NCBI GenBank assembly: GCA_022695795.1
Contig: MU404144.1
Span: 1 to 64,000, forward strand
Direction of reading: 5' to 3'
Length of the DNA: 64,000 nt
Source of the DNA: Biscogniauxia marginata
Lineage: Eukaryota > Ascomycota > Sordariomycetes > Xylariales > Xylariaceae
Positions 1 through 11,840 of this stretch are shown in pieces. Both the position numbers and the translations under genes were made by a program. The first letter of the stretch is position 1. Each line of letters starts with the position of its first letter. The notes below the pieces were generated by a model that saw only the letters and a program-made list of their open reading frames with translations, ran no database searches and had not been told where the DNA came from.

Positions 1-490
1 ATTATATATTTATAATATAAAGAGTAGTTTAATATAACTTATTATTATAATATAAATAAAAAAGAAATTATATTAAATAAAATATTAATTAATTATAAAT
101 AAAATTTTAAAAATATTTTAATATTTAGTTTTTTCTTAGTTATTAACTAACTAAGCTTAGTTAATTTTAGTTAGGGCCTTGATTAACTAACTTAGTATTA
201 GTCAAGGCTTTAATTAACTAAAACTAAAAAAAAATACTAATTAGTTATTAATTAGTTACTAAATCACAACCCTAGTCTTAGTTAATTATTAACTTAACTT
301 AAACTAACTTATATAAGTCAAGTTAATAACTTGAAAAAAACTAGTAACTTGCCAAGATTTTTAAAAAATATTTTTAATTTTTAAATATTATTTATAATAT
401 AATTAATTAACTTATAATTAACTTATAATTTTATTTTTAATTAATAAATCTATATTACGTTATAAATTTAAAAAGTAACATCAAATTTTA
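1..490. repeat. AT-rich, RIP-like DNA at the window edge
   Basis: No intact coding sequence is visible. Positions 120-360 are built from short TTAGTTAA/TTAACTAA-like words. The stretch 334-356, reading actagtaacttgccaag at its core, is the reverse complement of 5411-5433. The two therefore look like arms of one inverted repeat enclosing 360-5410, which contains the Rep-like element at 491. An ATCACAACCCTA motif near 264-275 resembles CACAACCCTG at about 5542-5551. Such ends are reminiscent of hAT-type terminal repeats, but that assignment is inference. Confidence 0.5.
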
Positions 491-1019
491 CTATGGTGTT
501 ACGAACCATAATCATATAAGGCTAACCTCTTACCACTAGCAAAACTCTAACAAATAAACAACTAAAATACATTTAAACTTTATATACACACCTCTTTAAA
601 ATCAATTAAGTAGCAACCTTTATCCACGTGAACAACGTATATAACCACTAAACGCATTATTAACTAATTATATATCATTACTATGCGGATTCCTTTTACT
701 TAATTATTTAACATTAAAAGCGAGTAATTTAATAAGTAAGGAGATTTAAGCCCTTAATCGCCTGTTAACACTATAAACTCTCTAAAAAACTTTATAGTTT
801 TAAATAACCAAGAAACATTACTTAAACTAAAAGCCTTAAATTAGCCACACGACTATTAACTACTAATTACTCCCGTAACGACTTTACTCACATTGCGACT
901 AAGTAGCAAGTTATTAAACTTCTTCGCAAGTTCCCCCCTTTTAACTCTATTCGCGTCGCAATTAAAGCTTAAGACCTTAAACTTATAATTTTAAAACTTA
1001 TTTATATTAAGCCGTTTTA

Positions 1020-2420
1020 AGCTTAACATAAAATTTATGTTTTTAACGTACTTAAAATACATATTTACACTGGACGACTTAATAAAAGGCTTTAAAAATT
1101 TTTAGTTTTAACATTTCTATGCCGTTCGCGAGCTTTATAAAGACGGGACCTCTTATTATTACGTATTAAAAAATAAGCTAAAAAGCGATAATTTCGTAAC
1201 GTTTATACGTTCGACATTCATAGGTTTTATTTTAATATCGGCTTTATTAAAAATAAAGTCGTAACGTGGAAATACCTTTATAAAAAAGGTTCGAAATACA
1301 TCGTTAGCGACATAGCATAACCATATAAATACTAAAAAGAAATATAAATAGAGTTTTAAGTCTTAAAACGAATTTTTCGCCCGCTTCGAAGAATTTACCT
1401 CGCGAGACTTCATTTTACATTTCTCGTTTATAATGTTATATATTAACTAAAAATGAATTAACTTCGTTTTAAAATATATTACTTTAAAGCTTAATAATAT
1501 ATAAAACTTACTAAAAAAAATCCGGGATTAACTAGAAAATAACCTTTATAAATAACTAAATAAGTACTTTTTTTATTTTTCGGTATTATTTTATTTTTCG
1601 TAATTATTTTGCCCGTCGGCGAGGGGTAATTATATACGAGTTATAAAGATTCGTAAGCTTACTAGGCGTTTTAAGGGGTTTCGAGAGTACCCCACCCTCG
1701 TGCCTCGAGGGGGCCCCCCTTTACACCTCTTAACATAAAATAAACGTTATAAATCTTTTTAACACTTTCGTAAGTAATTACCTCTCCCCTTAAAAGCGTT
1801 TTAGCTCGTAATAAAAAGTTCTTTTTATTTATTAAATGTTCGTTTAAGGGTTTTTAGCTTTATATAAACGTTTATTTTATAATAATTTATATAACTTTCT
1901 CCCTTATTTTAAGTCCCCTTTTTATTTTTGTTTTTCGAGAGGTTTCTTTCCTTATAAAGAGGGAGTTATATATAACATTTAAAAAGATACGTTTTAGCGA
2001 ATCGATAAAAACCTACTCGCGGTTTTATAAAAAATATAATACTAATATTTATTTAAAACGCTTTAAATCATTTTACGTATATAACGACACTTGTTTTTTT
2101 AAAACGATATAAGTAAAATTGTTAAAACTTTATTATTACATAAATAAGGTATAAAACGCCACTTAAATAAATATATTTAAAAAATATATTGTTGTTAATA
2201 ATATACCCCTTAACGACACCGGCATTTATTAATTTTATAAATAAATACTTTTATAAAAAGTTTTATGTTATCTAGCAAAAACCTTATATATACTTATTTA
2301 ATTAAGACTTTTAAGACTATTTAAATATAAATAAGCGGTAGTTAAAAAAGAACTATATATTCGTGAAAATTAAATCTTTATTATTTATTATACGCGACAA
2401 GCTAGTAACCCTTATTAACA
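1020..2420 (+). pseudogene. Decayed CRESS/genomovirus-type Rep, left copy
   Basis: On the plus strand, broken by stops and frame shifts, there is a stretch at 1210-1320 beginning FDIHRFYFNIGFIKN. It is followed by the tetrad YLYK at 1273-1284. That spacing matches the GRS region and the catalytic-tyrosine motif III (YxxK) of geminivirus and genomovirus initiators. Further down, YIVVNN near 2185-2202 matches the Walker B position of the superfamily 3 helicase, and NYIFV at 2351-2365 matches the family's C-terminal signature. The other copy has the same landmarks in the same order, so the match is not a chance reading of AT-rich DNA. Codon 20 after the FDI start is TGG here and TAG in the other copy. 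This copy is non-functional. Confidence 0.6.
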
Positions 2421-4652
2421 TAACGAAGGTCTTTAATTAATTTATTAAAGAAATAAAAACTAATAATAACTTCGAGGTATAAAGAATTAAGGTTTTTATT
2501 ATATAAAATAAATTTAAAATTTAAAACCTTTAAAAATTAATTATTATTTTTATTAAAAAATGCTATAAAAAAGCGGTTATTTTTTTAGTTTTAATTTTAT
2601 TTATAAATATAATATTCTTTTAAATCTAATAAACGAAAATAAATTAATTTTTAATTTTTAAAACGAAAAAAGTAATATTAAAATTATTATTAATTAAATT
2701 ATTAATAATTTTCGAAATTCTAAATAAAAACCGTATTTTAAACTGAAAAGTAAAAATAACTATATATTTACGTTTAAGCCTTTTATTTTTATTATTCGAA
2801 ATCTCTTTATCCGCTTTTCGTTTCGAGGGTTTAGGCTTTTTATTTATATTTATTCTTTTTATTTTAATTATAATATTATTTACCTTTTTATAAATAAACT
2901 TTTTAGTAATAAAAAAATACGTAAATTAATATTATAACGTAAAGATTATACTTTATAATACTCTTTTTCTTAATTTAATAAAATTTATTTATTTCGTTAT
3001 TATAAGCCTTTATAACTTGATTAATTAGTAGTTAAATAAAAAAAAGGAAAAACTATAATTAAAACTTAACGTAAAAATAATAATATCGATTTAAAATAAT
3101 ATTAAGTTATTACTTTTTATTTATAAAACGAAAATAAAAAGGTTAAGTATTATTTTTTAAAAAAAGAAAAAACCCCGCCGTAACTGTAAATAAACTAATC
3201 TTAAACGACGTATTCCCGACTCGATTAAACCTTATACTTAAAAACTTAATATTAATCACCTTTATAACACGCTAATTACTAACCTTAAACATGTTAAAAA
3301 CAAGATAAATCCGCGACGTAATGCTTTATTAAGCCAAAATACGTATATTATAAAACCTCGATATATAATGTTTTATTAAAACATTTAAACCTTGAAAAAA
3401 ACCTCGTTATTACCACGATAAATACTCGTAAAAAATTAATTTTAAATAATAAAAATCTTATGTCGTTATCTTTAATATATATATTATAATTAATAAAAGC
3501 ATTATTAACTTTTTTATTTTTTTTATTTTTTATTTTTTTAACGTTAAATTAATAATTATATATACTAAGCGAAATTTCGCTTAACATTATTAAGTCGGGA
3601 ATGACGCCGTTAGCTTTAACCGAATTTGTAAAGCATTACCGCCTTTAAACCTTAATCGCGTTAATAATAATAAAAATAGTTAAAAATTAAGGTATAAAAC
3701 AAGAACGCCTTAGCTTAACGAGGCGAGTCGAGGTTGCCGGTCGCGATAGCGGGTAAATACGACGCTATTAAAAAAATAATGATAATACATCTAAATAAAC
3801 TATTAAAAATATAAACTTTTTATTAAAAAGTTATTACTTAAAAACCGTAAATTAAAATTAAAATTAATTTAACTCACGTTAATAAAATAATACGAATAGT
3901 TTCTTAAAAAGGTAATAAAGGGGCGATCTTAATATGACATATTACTCTTATCCTTAACGAGATATATAGTTTTAAACTTAATAACGCCGGTAATATTAAC
4001 GTTAATAACCCGTATATTAAATTAAGCCGTATGACGCTCGAGGCCGTGAATAATAACGATACTTAAAACGCTTATATTTTAATCGAAAGCCTTTATATAT
4101 ACCTAATTAAGCCGAATAAAAATAATAATATAAATAAAACACGAAAAGTTAATAATAATTCGATATATACGAAAAAGAACTTAATAACACTAATAATAAT
4201 TATCGAAATTCGTAATTTTAAGGAAAAAAAAGAAACGGTGACGACGTAAATAACATAAATATAGAAAGAACTAACGTAAAACTTATAAATAAACAAAATG
4301 CAAATATAAAATGAGATATATTACTTATTAATATAAATAAAAATAAGAATAGTAATAACAAAATTATATATAAGAAAAAAGGTAATTAATAAATATATAT
4401 ATACGTAAAAGCGGTAAGTTTTAAAACTAATTATATCCGAAAATATAATAAGTATTAATATAAACGAAAATTAATTATAAATTATACGATTAAATAAGTA
4501 GAATTAAATAAACGAAAAAACTTTATAAAGATTTATTATATAAACATTATATATAAAGTATAACTAATAAGAAAGTAAGGCCGGACTAACAAAAACTAGA
4601 ATAACTTATTAAGTTTAAAAGTAAGTAATCCTTATAAGAAAACTAAATAACC

Positions 4653-4898
4653 TTAATAAAATACGAATAAAACACAAACCGCGTAAATAACGTTCGTGCC
4701 GTAAATAGGGCTGGAATCCGTCCCCGCGTAATTAATAACTACACCTCCCGAATAGTCTTCATAGCCCGAAAGTGGCCTTAACCGCCACGCACAAACGTGC
4801 ACTCCAAAAAAGGTGGGGGGGGACCCCAAAACTAGTAAGGGGGACCTTAATCCAAAATAGTTAATTAAATATGCCGCTTGTATTTTAGTGTAGGACAC
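4653..4898 (-). pseudogene. Conserved minus-strand frame at right end of Rep element, left copy
   Basis: An 81-codon open frame reads leftward from the element's right end. It shares SPPTFF, VHV, AWRL, a later INYA..TD, and PIYGTN with the frame at 60216-60473 in the other copy. Retention of the same residues in two independently mutated copies suggests the frame once encoded protein, perhaps one exon of a longer minus-strand gene. I do not recognise the family. It is divergent to the Rep frame if the element is viewed as a circle. A non-coding explanation (both copies simply descend from the same DNA) cannot be excluded. Confidence 0.4.
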
Positions 4899-4928
4899 TA
4901 AACACTAACATCATAACAGTAATATTAA

Positions 4929-5550
4929 TAATTATTTTATTTATAAATATTTAAAATATTAATATATAAATTAATTAATTTTTAAAAATTAAGGTTTATA
5001 TAAATTATATAAATTATATGTTATGTAATTTATCTTTTAAACTTTATAATTATAAGTTATTTATTTAACGAGTTATTTAACTTATAAATTTTTATTATAA
5101 AAAACCTTTATTTTTAAGGAAAAGAAAATAATTGAGTTATTTAATTAAAATAACTTTTTAATTATAAGTTAAAATTTAAGTTTTTTATTATATTATATAA
5201 AGATAAAGTTTAATATAATTTATATAATGAAAGATATAAATTTATAATAAATAATTAAACAGATATTAAAGAAATAAATTTATTTTTATTTAAAATATTA
5301 AATAATTAAATAACTTATTTAATAATTAACTTGAAATTATAAAGTTTATATAATAATTAAAATAACTTTTTAAAAAGGGCTTAAATTATTTTAACTAAAA
5401 TTTTAAAAAGCTTGGCAAGTTACTAGTTTTTTTTAGTTATTAACTAACTAACTTATAAAAAACTTAAGTTAGTTAGTGACTTAACTTAAACTAGTAAGTT
5501 AATTAATAACTTAATTTTGACTAAATACTACTAGTTTTTTTCACAACCCT
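4929..5550. repeat. AT-rich flank ending in inverted-repeat arm
   Basis: This is RIP-like sequence without a coding frame. Its right end (5411-5550) contains cttggcaagttactagt, the reverse complement of the arm at 334-356. It ends in CACAACCCTG, where sequence matching the next element (5551 onwards) begins abruptly. This looks like one transposon inserted into another. Confidence 0.45.
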
Positions 5551-7500
5551 GAATATAAATAATATTATTCGAGAATAAATTATTATAAATTAATAATACT
5601 TTATAATATTTCTTATATAATATTATAAAAATAAAATAACAATATATTTATATAATTAATTATAAAACTAAATACTCGAAAATTTACGTTTTACGAAAAA
5701 ATAATTAATTATTTCTTTTTCATTTAAGTTATGTTATTATGATAATATTTTTTATTACGCGAATATAACGCGAGGCAAGTCGAAAAAACCTAAATTTTTA
5801 ATTTCGTATGACGATAAAAATTATTATAAACGCATTTAAATAAATAAATCGATTATTAAAAAGCTTTATACGAAAATTTAAATATATATTGAAAATAATT
5901 TAAATTAATACGTAAAATAATTATAAAACATAAAATTTTTAAAAAATATATTTAATTTTAACGAGATAAAGTTTATACTTAAAATAATTATTTAAATTAA
6001 TATAATAATAATAAATATAAAACGATATAAACGACTTTAATAAGTTTAATAAAAAATCGAAAATAAGTTATAATTATTTAAGTTATTAATATTAATAGTT
6101 TTATTATATTAAATAATAAATAAATAATAAATAAACTTAATATAAAATTTATAAAGTATTTCGACTTTTATATTAAAAATCGAATATAAAGCTTTAAACG
6201 TTTATTATATTTTATATATTTAATTATTCGTTATATAAATTATAACTTCTCGATTTTATATATTTTAATATTTTTTAAAAATATATATATATAATAATTA
6301 CTTAAAAGATTTAATAAAACGTTATTATTATTACGATAATTACTTCGAATATATAAATTAATTTTTATATAAAAAGCGCGTATATCTTTTCTCGATTTTA
6401 ATATAAATTAAGTATTTTAAAAAGTTAAAATATTTATAATAACTCGCGAGGTATTATTATAATTTAATTTTATTATAAATAAAATTAAAAAGCACTAAAA
6501 AGTTTTTTTATAAACATTATAAACATTTATAATTAATTTATAAAAATTAATTTATTATTAATATATAAAATGGTTTTATTACGAGATAAAATTACTTGTT
6601 TTTAATAAATAATATAAAATTAAAAATAAGTAATTATAAATAAAAGAAATATTTAATATAAAAAAAGGAATAATTTTATAAATTAAAAAAATAATATTAC
6701 GATTAATAATAATAAAAAAGTCTTGAAAAAAGTAATAATTAAACAAAAACGATATAATATATATATTTATATAACGAATAAAGATATATTTAATAATATA
6801 ACAAATAAAAAAGTATTTAATAATTTAAATTTCGAGGAATTATAATTAATTTTATTTATAATTAATTTTTTATTTTAATTTTAAAGGGTTTTAACTCGAA
6901 AAATATAATAAATAAATTAATTTAAATTACTTAACGTGTCTTATAAGCGAGTGGGTTACTCGATTTCTTATATAAAATCGACTTTTTTAAAAATTCATAG
7001 CTTTGCACGTAAAAATCGTAAAAATATCGGACCTTTTTTATTAGTTATATAATAATGAGGTTTTATTAAAAGTAAAATCGGAAAAATGGATTTCAAGAAA
7101 CGCGAAAAACTAAAATTAAAACAAAACGCACGGACCTTTTTACGTATTTTTTTTAACTTTTAGTTAAACCTTATAATTATATAACTAAAAAAAAAAGGTC
7201 CGAGATTTTTACGATTTTTACGCGTAAAGTTATGAATTTTTAAAAAAGTCGATTTTATATAAAAAATCGAGTAGCTCACTTGCTTATAAGACACGTTATT
7301 AAAAAAACTAAATACTTAATATAAAAAAGGTATTTAGTTTTTAAAGCGTAAAACTAAAAAAGACAATTCGAATAATAATAATTATTAATTAATTTTAATA
7401 ATTAAAACTATAAAAGTTATAAAAATTAATTTACTCGTTTATATAATTTATATTTATTTAAAAGTTATTAAAGGATTTTTTATTATATATAAAAACTTAA
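5551..7500. mobile_element. RIP-mutated transposon copy A
   Basis: This stretch is the reverse complement of about 35311-36800 and parallels about 49490-50940. A diagnostic shared block is a hairpin-like run around 7308-7400 (ggtatttagtttttaaagcg and flanks), found again at 36968, 50868 and, inverted, at 35430-35490. All interior frames are destroyed and most remaining cytosines are in CpG. The transposon class cannot be decided from what survives. Copy A lacks the part corresponding to 36800-37210, consistent with interruption by the neighbouring element. Confidence 0.6.
6934..7296. mobile_element. MITE-like element with about 120-bp inverted arms
   Basis: The left arm starting acgtgtcttataagcgag (6934) pairs over about 120 nt with the right arm ending cttataagacacgt (7296). 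The element is 363 bp. It sits inside transposon copy A, and two uninterrupted versions of the host site are present at about 36951-36970 and 50848-50868, which defines the insertion. TTA/TA flanks the ends, so the target duplication is probably 2-3 bp. A decayed relative lies at about 48733-49155 and an end fragment at 35311. Confidence 0.7.
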
Positions 7501-8073
7501 AATAAAATAAAAGGATATAATTAACTAGCTAGATTATAACGGTATTAATAAATTAAATGAAAGTGGATATATATAAACGAAACCTAATTTGTTACGCAAA
7601 GTTATACTAGGTAGCAACTATAACCATGGAAAAAGACCAGCGAACAGAACCCACACCAAGAGAGCGCAATATGAACACTCGAGGTAGCTAAACTTTCCCG
7701 CTCGAAAGGGCATCTTTCTCCAGTCGGCTAGTCGTTCTAGGTGTTATCATCGTAGAGACTAGAACGAGAATATACTCGCGGGCATGGTAATCATAATTCT
7801 TCTCCGTCAATGTATTCGCCTGCCTTGGATACGGAGATTGCCTGTGCACCGCATATCTGGTAGAAGCAGGAAGCCATGGAGTTAATGTCATGACTGGTCC
7901 TAATTTTGAGCGTACCTACAAAGAGATTCTAGCTCTATGGGAAGTAGAGCGACCAGATCCTGTGTGATTGGCATTGCTCTACCGTAGTCCATCCGCTGTT
8001 CGATGCACCCTGAGTTATGAGGGATGGGGGTAGGTCACGTACTGATCGGTCCAACTTCTAGGCTGGAGTCAGG
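7501..8073. other. Intergenic, island border to FIP1 3' end
   Basis: Composition changes sharply from AT-rich island to normal genic DNA at about 7550-7620. No conserved coding frame is visible. The segment presumably holds the FIP1 3' untranslated region and terminator. Confidence 0.5.
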
Positions 8074-9256
8074 TCACCAATTCCTACGTCCGCCGCGGCC
8101 ACGGCCGCCAAATCCACCAGCAGTTCCCCCTCCCCTGCCCATGCCTTGGTCATAACCAAAATTCTGGCCTTGGTTGCCGCCAAAGGCCTGACCAGTACCA
8201 CTGAAGCTCTGGTTCTGACCACCTTGACCTCCAGCAGCAGTACCTCCCGCATTTTGCATGCCCGCAAACATGGCAGACATGGCTGAGGGATCCATCTGAC
8301 TTGGGTCTATACCGGATGCCATCATCTGCTGCATCATTGCTTGCATCTCTGGAGGCATGCCGTCCATCCCAGGCATATTCGGCATAGAAGCAGTTGCGCC
8401 GGCACCACCCATACCGGGCATTCCACCCATCATCATCATCTGCATCTCCTCCATCATCTTCTTGTTGTTCTGAGCGATGGCATCTTGGCTATACTCCCCA
8501 CGCACATTGTCCTGTTTTGCAGCATACAAGGCCCACGTAAACTCGTCAAAGCCATAGTTGAAGTAGTCGCTAAGATCAGTGCCAGGTTTTCTCCAAGGCT
8601 TATCGTTATCAGGGAGGTCTGGCAAGGATTAATCAGTCGTCGCGAAACAGCTTGGGTGAGATTGGGTTAGGTGAGTGAAATGACCAACCTTCGTCGATGT
8701 TCACCTGGGTGATAGGCTTTCCTGTTGGCTTGTAGACTGGGATTGCATTGACGTCTATCTTGGAGGTCGAGACGGCTGGTAGATCGGCACCAGAGACCGT
8801 CTTGGCGGGCTCTTCTTTCTTGACAGCGGGCTTCGTGGCAGTGTCGCTTGATGCGGATCGTTGAGGTATGTTTCTTATGTCGCTATAGCGCGATTGTCTA
8901 TATTCCCGGTGAGCGAGGGGCGGCAGGCATATGGAGGAATGGTGTAGGAAGAAGCTCACGTCGGCGGCGGTGCTTTTGTACCGTCTTTGCGTTCTGTAAT
9001 GATATCTATGTCCTAGATGTGAGATGTGAGCAAACAGGGCCCTTCCAAGACGGGATTGGCAAAAGTGACATTAGCGTACAGAGTCATCATCTTCCATATC
9101 TGCACCTTCGTCTTCCTCCTCTCCTTCTTCAAGATCTTCAACTTGGTGTTGGTGTTGCTCTACGATCACGGCGGCGCTATCGGCAGGGTCTGCGGTGGCG
9201 GCGGTAGTGGTGGGCTCCTCAGGCGCATAGAAGTCATCCTCGTCGTCTATCTCCAT
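8074..9256 (-). CDS. FIP1: Fip1, pre-mRNA 3'-end processing factor
   Basis: Fip1 is a subunit of the nuclear cleavage and polyadenylation factor and tethers poly(A) polymerase to it. The gene has four exons on the minus strand: 9256-9080, 9012-8960, 8897-8689 and 8618-8074, giving 327 residues. The product has an acidic N-terminus (residues 1-59, opening [10 protein letters not shown]) and a [11 protein letters not shown] segment. The hallmark Fip1 motif follows across the third intron, around VNIDED then [12 protein letters not shown] and [10 protein letters not shown]. The C-terminus is Met/Gly-rich and ends in RG repeats ([14 protein letters not shown]). Splice sites are GT..AG and the phases match throughout. 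The acceptor of exon 3 has two other in-phase choices (at TATAG and ATAAG); the chosen one keeps [11 protein letters not shown]. The start is the first ATG in frame with the acidic region. Confidence 0.93.
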
Positions 9257-9913
9257 AGTGAATTGCGTGTAGTGTATATATCGGGGAGGAAGTGGTAGCA
9301 CGTTTGCCGACGTAGATGTCTATGTCGTCGATGTCGATGTAGATAAAGACAAGGCTGTGCGGAATTGAGTTGCATGCACAAGCTCTCTAAAAACCTAGGT
9401 ACCTGTACCTTATTGTGGGGCTACATCTGACCTCAATCAATGGGCCGTCTTGGATTCATATACATATTATGTTTGCTAACTACATAGGTACATACCTAGA
9501 TATATACATAGATAGAAGGTGTACCCGCAGCAGGTACATGCAATTATGAGGTCCAGCTCATGTATTATATAGATACATGAGCTTGATAACTGCATGTGGG
9601 GTTGCGCAAAGAAGCAATCTGGGAAGACCTAGCATTAGAGCAGGTCTCATTCATTAAACCGAGGATTCCGACCAATTCAAAATCAACAACGCTAAAGAGG
9701 AAAAGTACAAAGAAAACACCAAATCAAATCAGATTCCCCTGCGCACACGCGCGTCACGCCGTCACGCCGTCACCCATCACCCGTCACCGGCTCCCGCAGC
9801 TTGCGCGTTGTAGCTGTAGCTATCCTATAGCTTCCTTGCCACCCGCATGCCATGGCCCTATCCAGGTCCGCCAGTGGTCCTGGAGGGTTAAGCATCAACA
9901 CGTCGTCAGCAAA
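9257..9913. promoter_or_regulatory. Divergent promoter region FIP1 / NUP49
   Basis: These 657 bp lie between two divergently transcribed housekeeping genes and must hold both 5' regions. Short ACCTAGGTACCT-like words occur at about 9403-9413 and 9486-9500, as in several other intergenic stretches of this window. No TATA box is evident. Confidence 0.5.
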
Positions 9914-11447
9914 CATGTTGTGAGTTTCACCCTCCCTTCCTTGCTGTCTCAACCGCTTTGCATATTTCTTGATCCCATGCCGCTTCAAAAACTGACCGAG
10001 TCCAACCGCGACAGTGGTTCGACTAGCAGCCAGCCTCCCGCCCCGGGAGGTCTGTTTGGTTCTGCATCTACTCCGAAAACCGGTGGCTTATTCGGCAATA
10101 CATCGTCTTCCAACACCTCCTCACAACCTCAACAGATCCCGTCGTTGTTTGGCAACACCGCCACTACAACTACGAGCCAGCCTCAGTCTACCGCGACGCC
10201 CCCGACACAACCGCCAACCGGAGGGTTGTTTGGGACATCCGCCGCTGTCTCGCAACCTCAGCAGTCGGCTGGTGGTAGCCTGTTTGGAGGTACCAACACG
10301 GCCACACCCTCTCAGCCCCAGCAAACAGGTGGTCTTTTCGGGAACGCTTCGCAGAACCAATCGCAACCTCAGACTCAGAGCGTGGGTGGTTTGTTTGGTG
10401 GTCAAACAGGCACGGGGACTTCAGGGGGAGGAGGCTTGTTTGGGAATCCTTCGAATATATCACAACCAGTAAACACCGCCGGTGGGAGCAGCTTTCTTGG
10501 TCAACAGGGCCAGCAGAAACCTAGCCTTTTGTAAGTAGCAGCTACATATCCTATACCGCGGTGGCTGACTAATTCCACGTAGCGGTGGTTTTGGCCAGCA
10601 GACTCAGAGCCAAGCCGTCTCTCTTGGCCAGTCGCAGCAGCAGCCCACCATGGGGCTAGGTGGTTCCTTTGGTATTGGTTTGACTATGGGCCAGTCGACA
10701 TCCGCTCAGACCGTACCCGGCGTGCGCATCGATCTTGCCAACGTCAAAGGCACCACCCGTTTTAATGATCTCCAGGAGGATCTGCAGAAGTCGATTGAAC
10801 AGTGTGATCGTTTCATTCAAGCACAGATGGACCGCTCAAGAGAGGTCGAGGGATTTATGCCTGGTCACGGCGAAATGCTTGAAAGTATTCCCAACGATGT
10901 TAGGTTCGTCGCGAGGAAGTACGATGGTGCGCACAACGCACTAGAGTCGGCCGCTCAGGCCATCGATTCCGCCCGGGTTTTGGTCAACCAAGATGCAGAT
11001 CACGCACGCCTCTGCTTTCGAGCAATTGATAACCTGAAGCTCCCTCAGCAGTACCACATGTCTGGCTTTTGGTCGCCAAGACAGCAGGCTCCTGGCACCG
11101 CAAATACGGAAACTGATGGCCAGGATCTCGTCAGCTTTTTCTCCAAGTCGGCGGACGAGATGACCGAGCAGATGAAGAAATATGAAAGGAATTTGACCGA
11201 CATAGAGACGCATATGCATGCTGTTAATGACAGCTTGGGCGACCAACTACAGAGAATGATGGCTATAAGGAATGGCACTTTGTCGGGGCCAGAGGAAAAG
11301 ATACAGGAGCTTGTCGCCGTGCTCCGGGACTTTGAGCAGGGCATCTTGAAGGTCGCTGGTGATGTCGGTAGCGCGAGAGAAGGTATGACCCGGCTTCAAT
11401 TAGGAGACTTTATGGGTAACGATGGCTATCGCGGCGGTGTATATTAG
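9914..11447 (+). CDS. NUP49: FG nucleoporin Nup49/Nup58 family
   Basis: Nup49 is a component of the central transport channel (Nsp1-Nup49-Nup57 complex) of the nuclear pore. The exons are 9914-9918, 10015-10530 and 10583-11447, giving 461 residues. The first coding exon is only ATGTT. It splices at GTGAGT, with a perfect CTGAC branch point, to give MFGSTSSQPP, a typical nucleoporin opening. Residues up to about 210 hold repeated GLFG/FG units in a Gln/Thr/Ser-rich spacer, the phase that binds transport receptors. The C-terminal half (from VPGVRIDLANVKGTTRFNDL) is the alpha-helical coiled-coil region that assembles the trimer. An alternative start, the ATG at 9977 inside the proposed intron, gives the same protein downstream but a non-typical N-terminus. 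Confidence 0.9.
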
Positions 11448-11840
11448 TTTTAATGAGTATTTGGCAGGCATTTGGTTGTCATAACACTAGCATGGTCTTC
11501 TATCCAAGGCCAAGATACCCTGTTTGGAACAATAATAAAGAGTCGTCTAGGATTTAGCGAGGTCTTCTGGTTCGCCGCTAGTGATACGTGTCTACCTATG
11601 GACAGCTGATGTCCTCACAATGTGCTTCTATTTGGAGCTACGGCCATACCTACATAACCTCAAATAACACGCCTACGCAAAACCGGCGACTCCTAATCGT
11701 GTTTGGGATGGCTGCTTCGTAGGACCGGATATTAAGAAAACCTTAAGGCAAGAAGAGGTAATGCCGAACTAGTAGGACAATTTTTTTCAATTTTTTTTTT
11801 CAATTTCTCATGGCTGATAGCGCCCCGTCCCGTGTTCCCA
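11448..11840. other. Intergenic between convergent genes
   Basis: This 393-bp spacer holds the 3' ends of NUP49 (+) and the next gene (-). It contains an AATAATAAA-like polyadenylation signal near 11530 and a T-rich run at 11780-11803. No coding frame was seen. Confidence 0.5.

Larger units (their letters stand above)
491..4928 (+). mobile_element. Rep-encoding repeat element, left copy (heavily mutated)
   Basis: This 4.4-kb repeat is the same element, in the same orientation, as 55921-60525. Shared landmarks include the run near 1609-1720 matching 57147-57260 and the right-terminal reading frame 4653-4898. The ends are a decayed 11-bp inverted repeat (ctatggtgtta at 491-501 and taacatcataa at 4906-4916). 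The perfect form survives in the other copy, and every difference is C to T or G to A, as RIP would give. TAATATTAA follows at 4920-4928. The copy lies between inverted arms at about 267-356 and 5411-5550, so it may be nested in another transposon. No intact gene remains. Confidence 0.75.

Noticed and set aside
8341..8670. Plus-strand frame of 109 codons over FIP1
   Set aside because: Antisense shadow of the Met/Gly-rich FIP1 exon 4 (His-rich translation of CAT repeats).
9977..10014. ATG at 9977 as the NUP49 start
   Set aside because: It lies in a segment with donor, branch point and acceptor of an intron; splicing gives the typical MFG opening instead.
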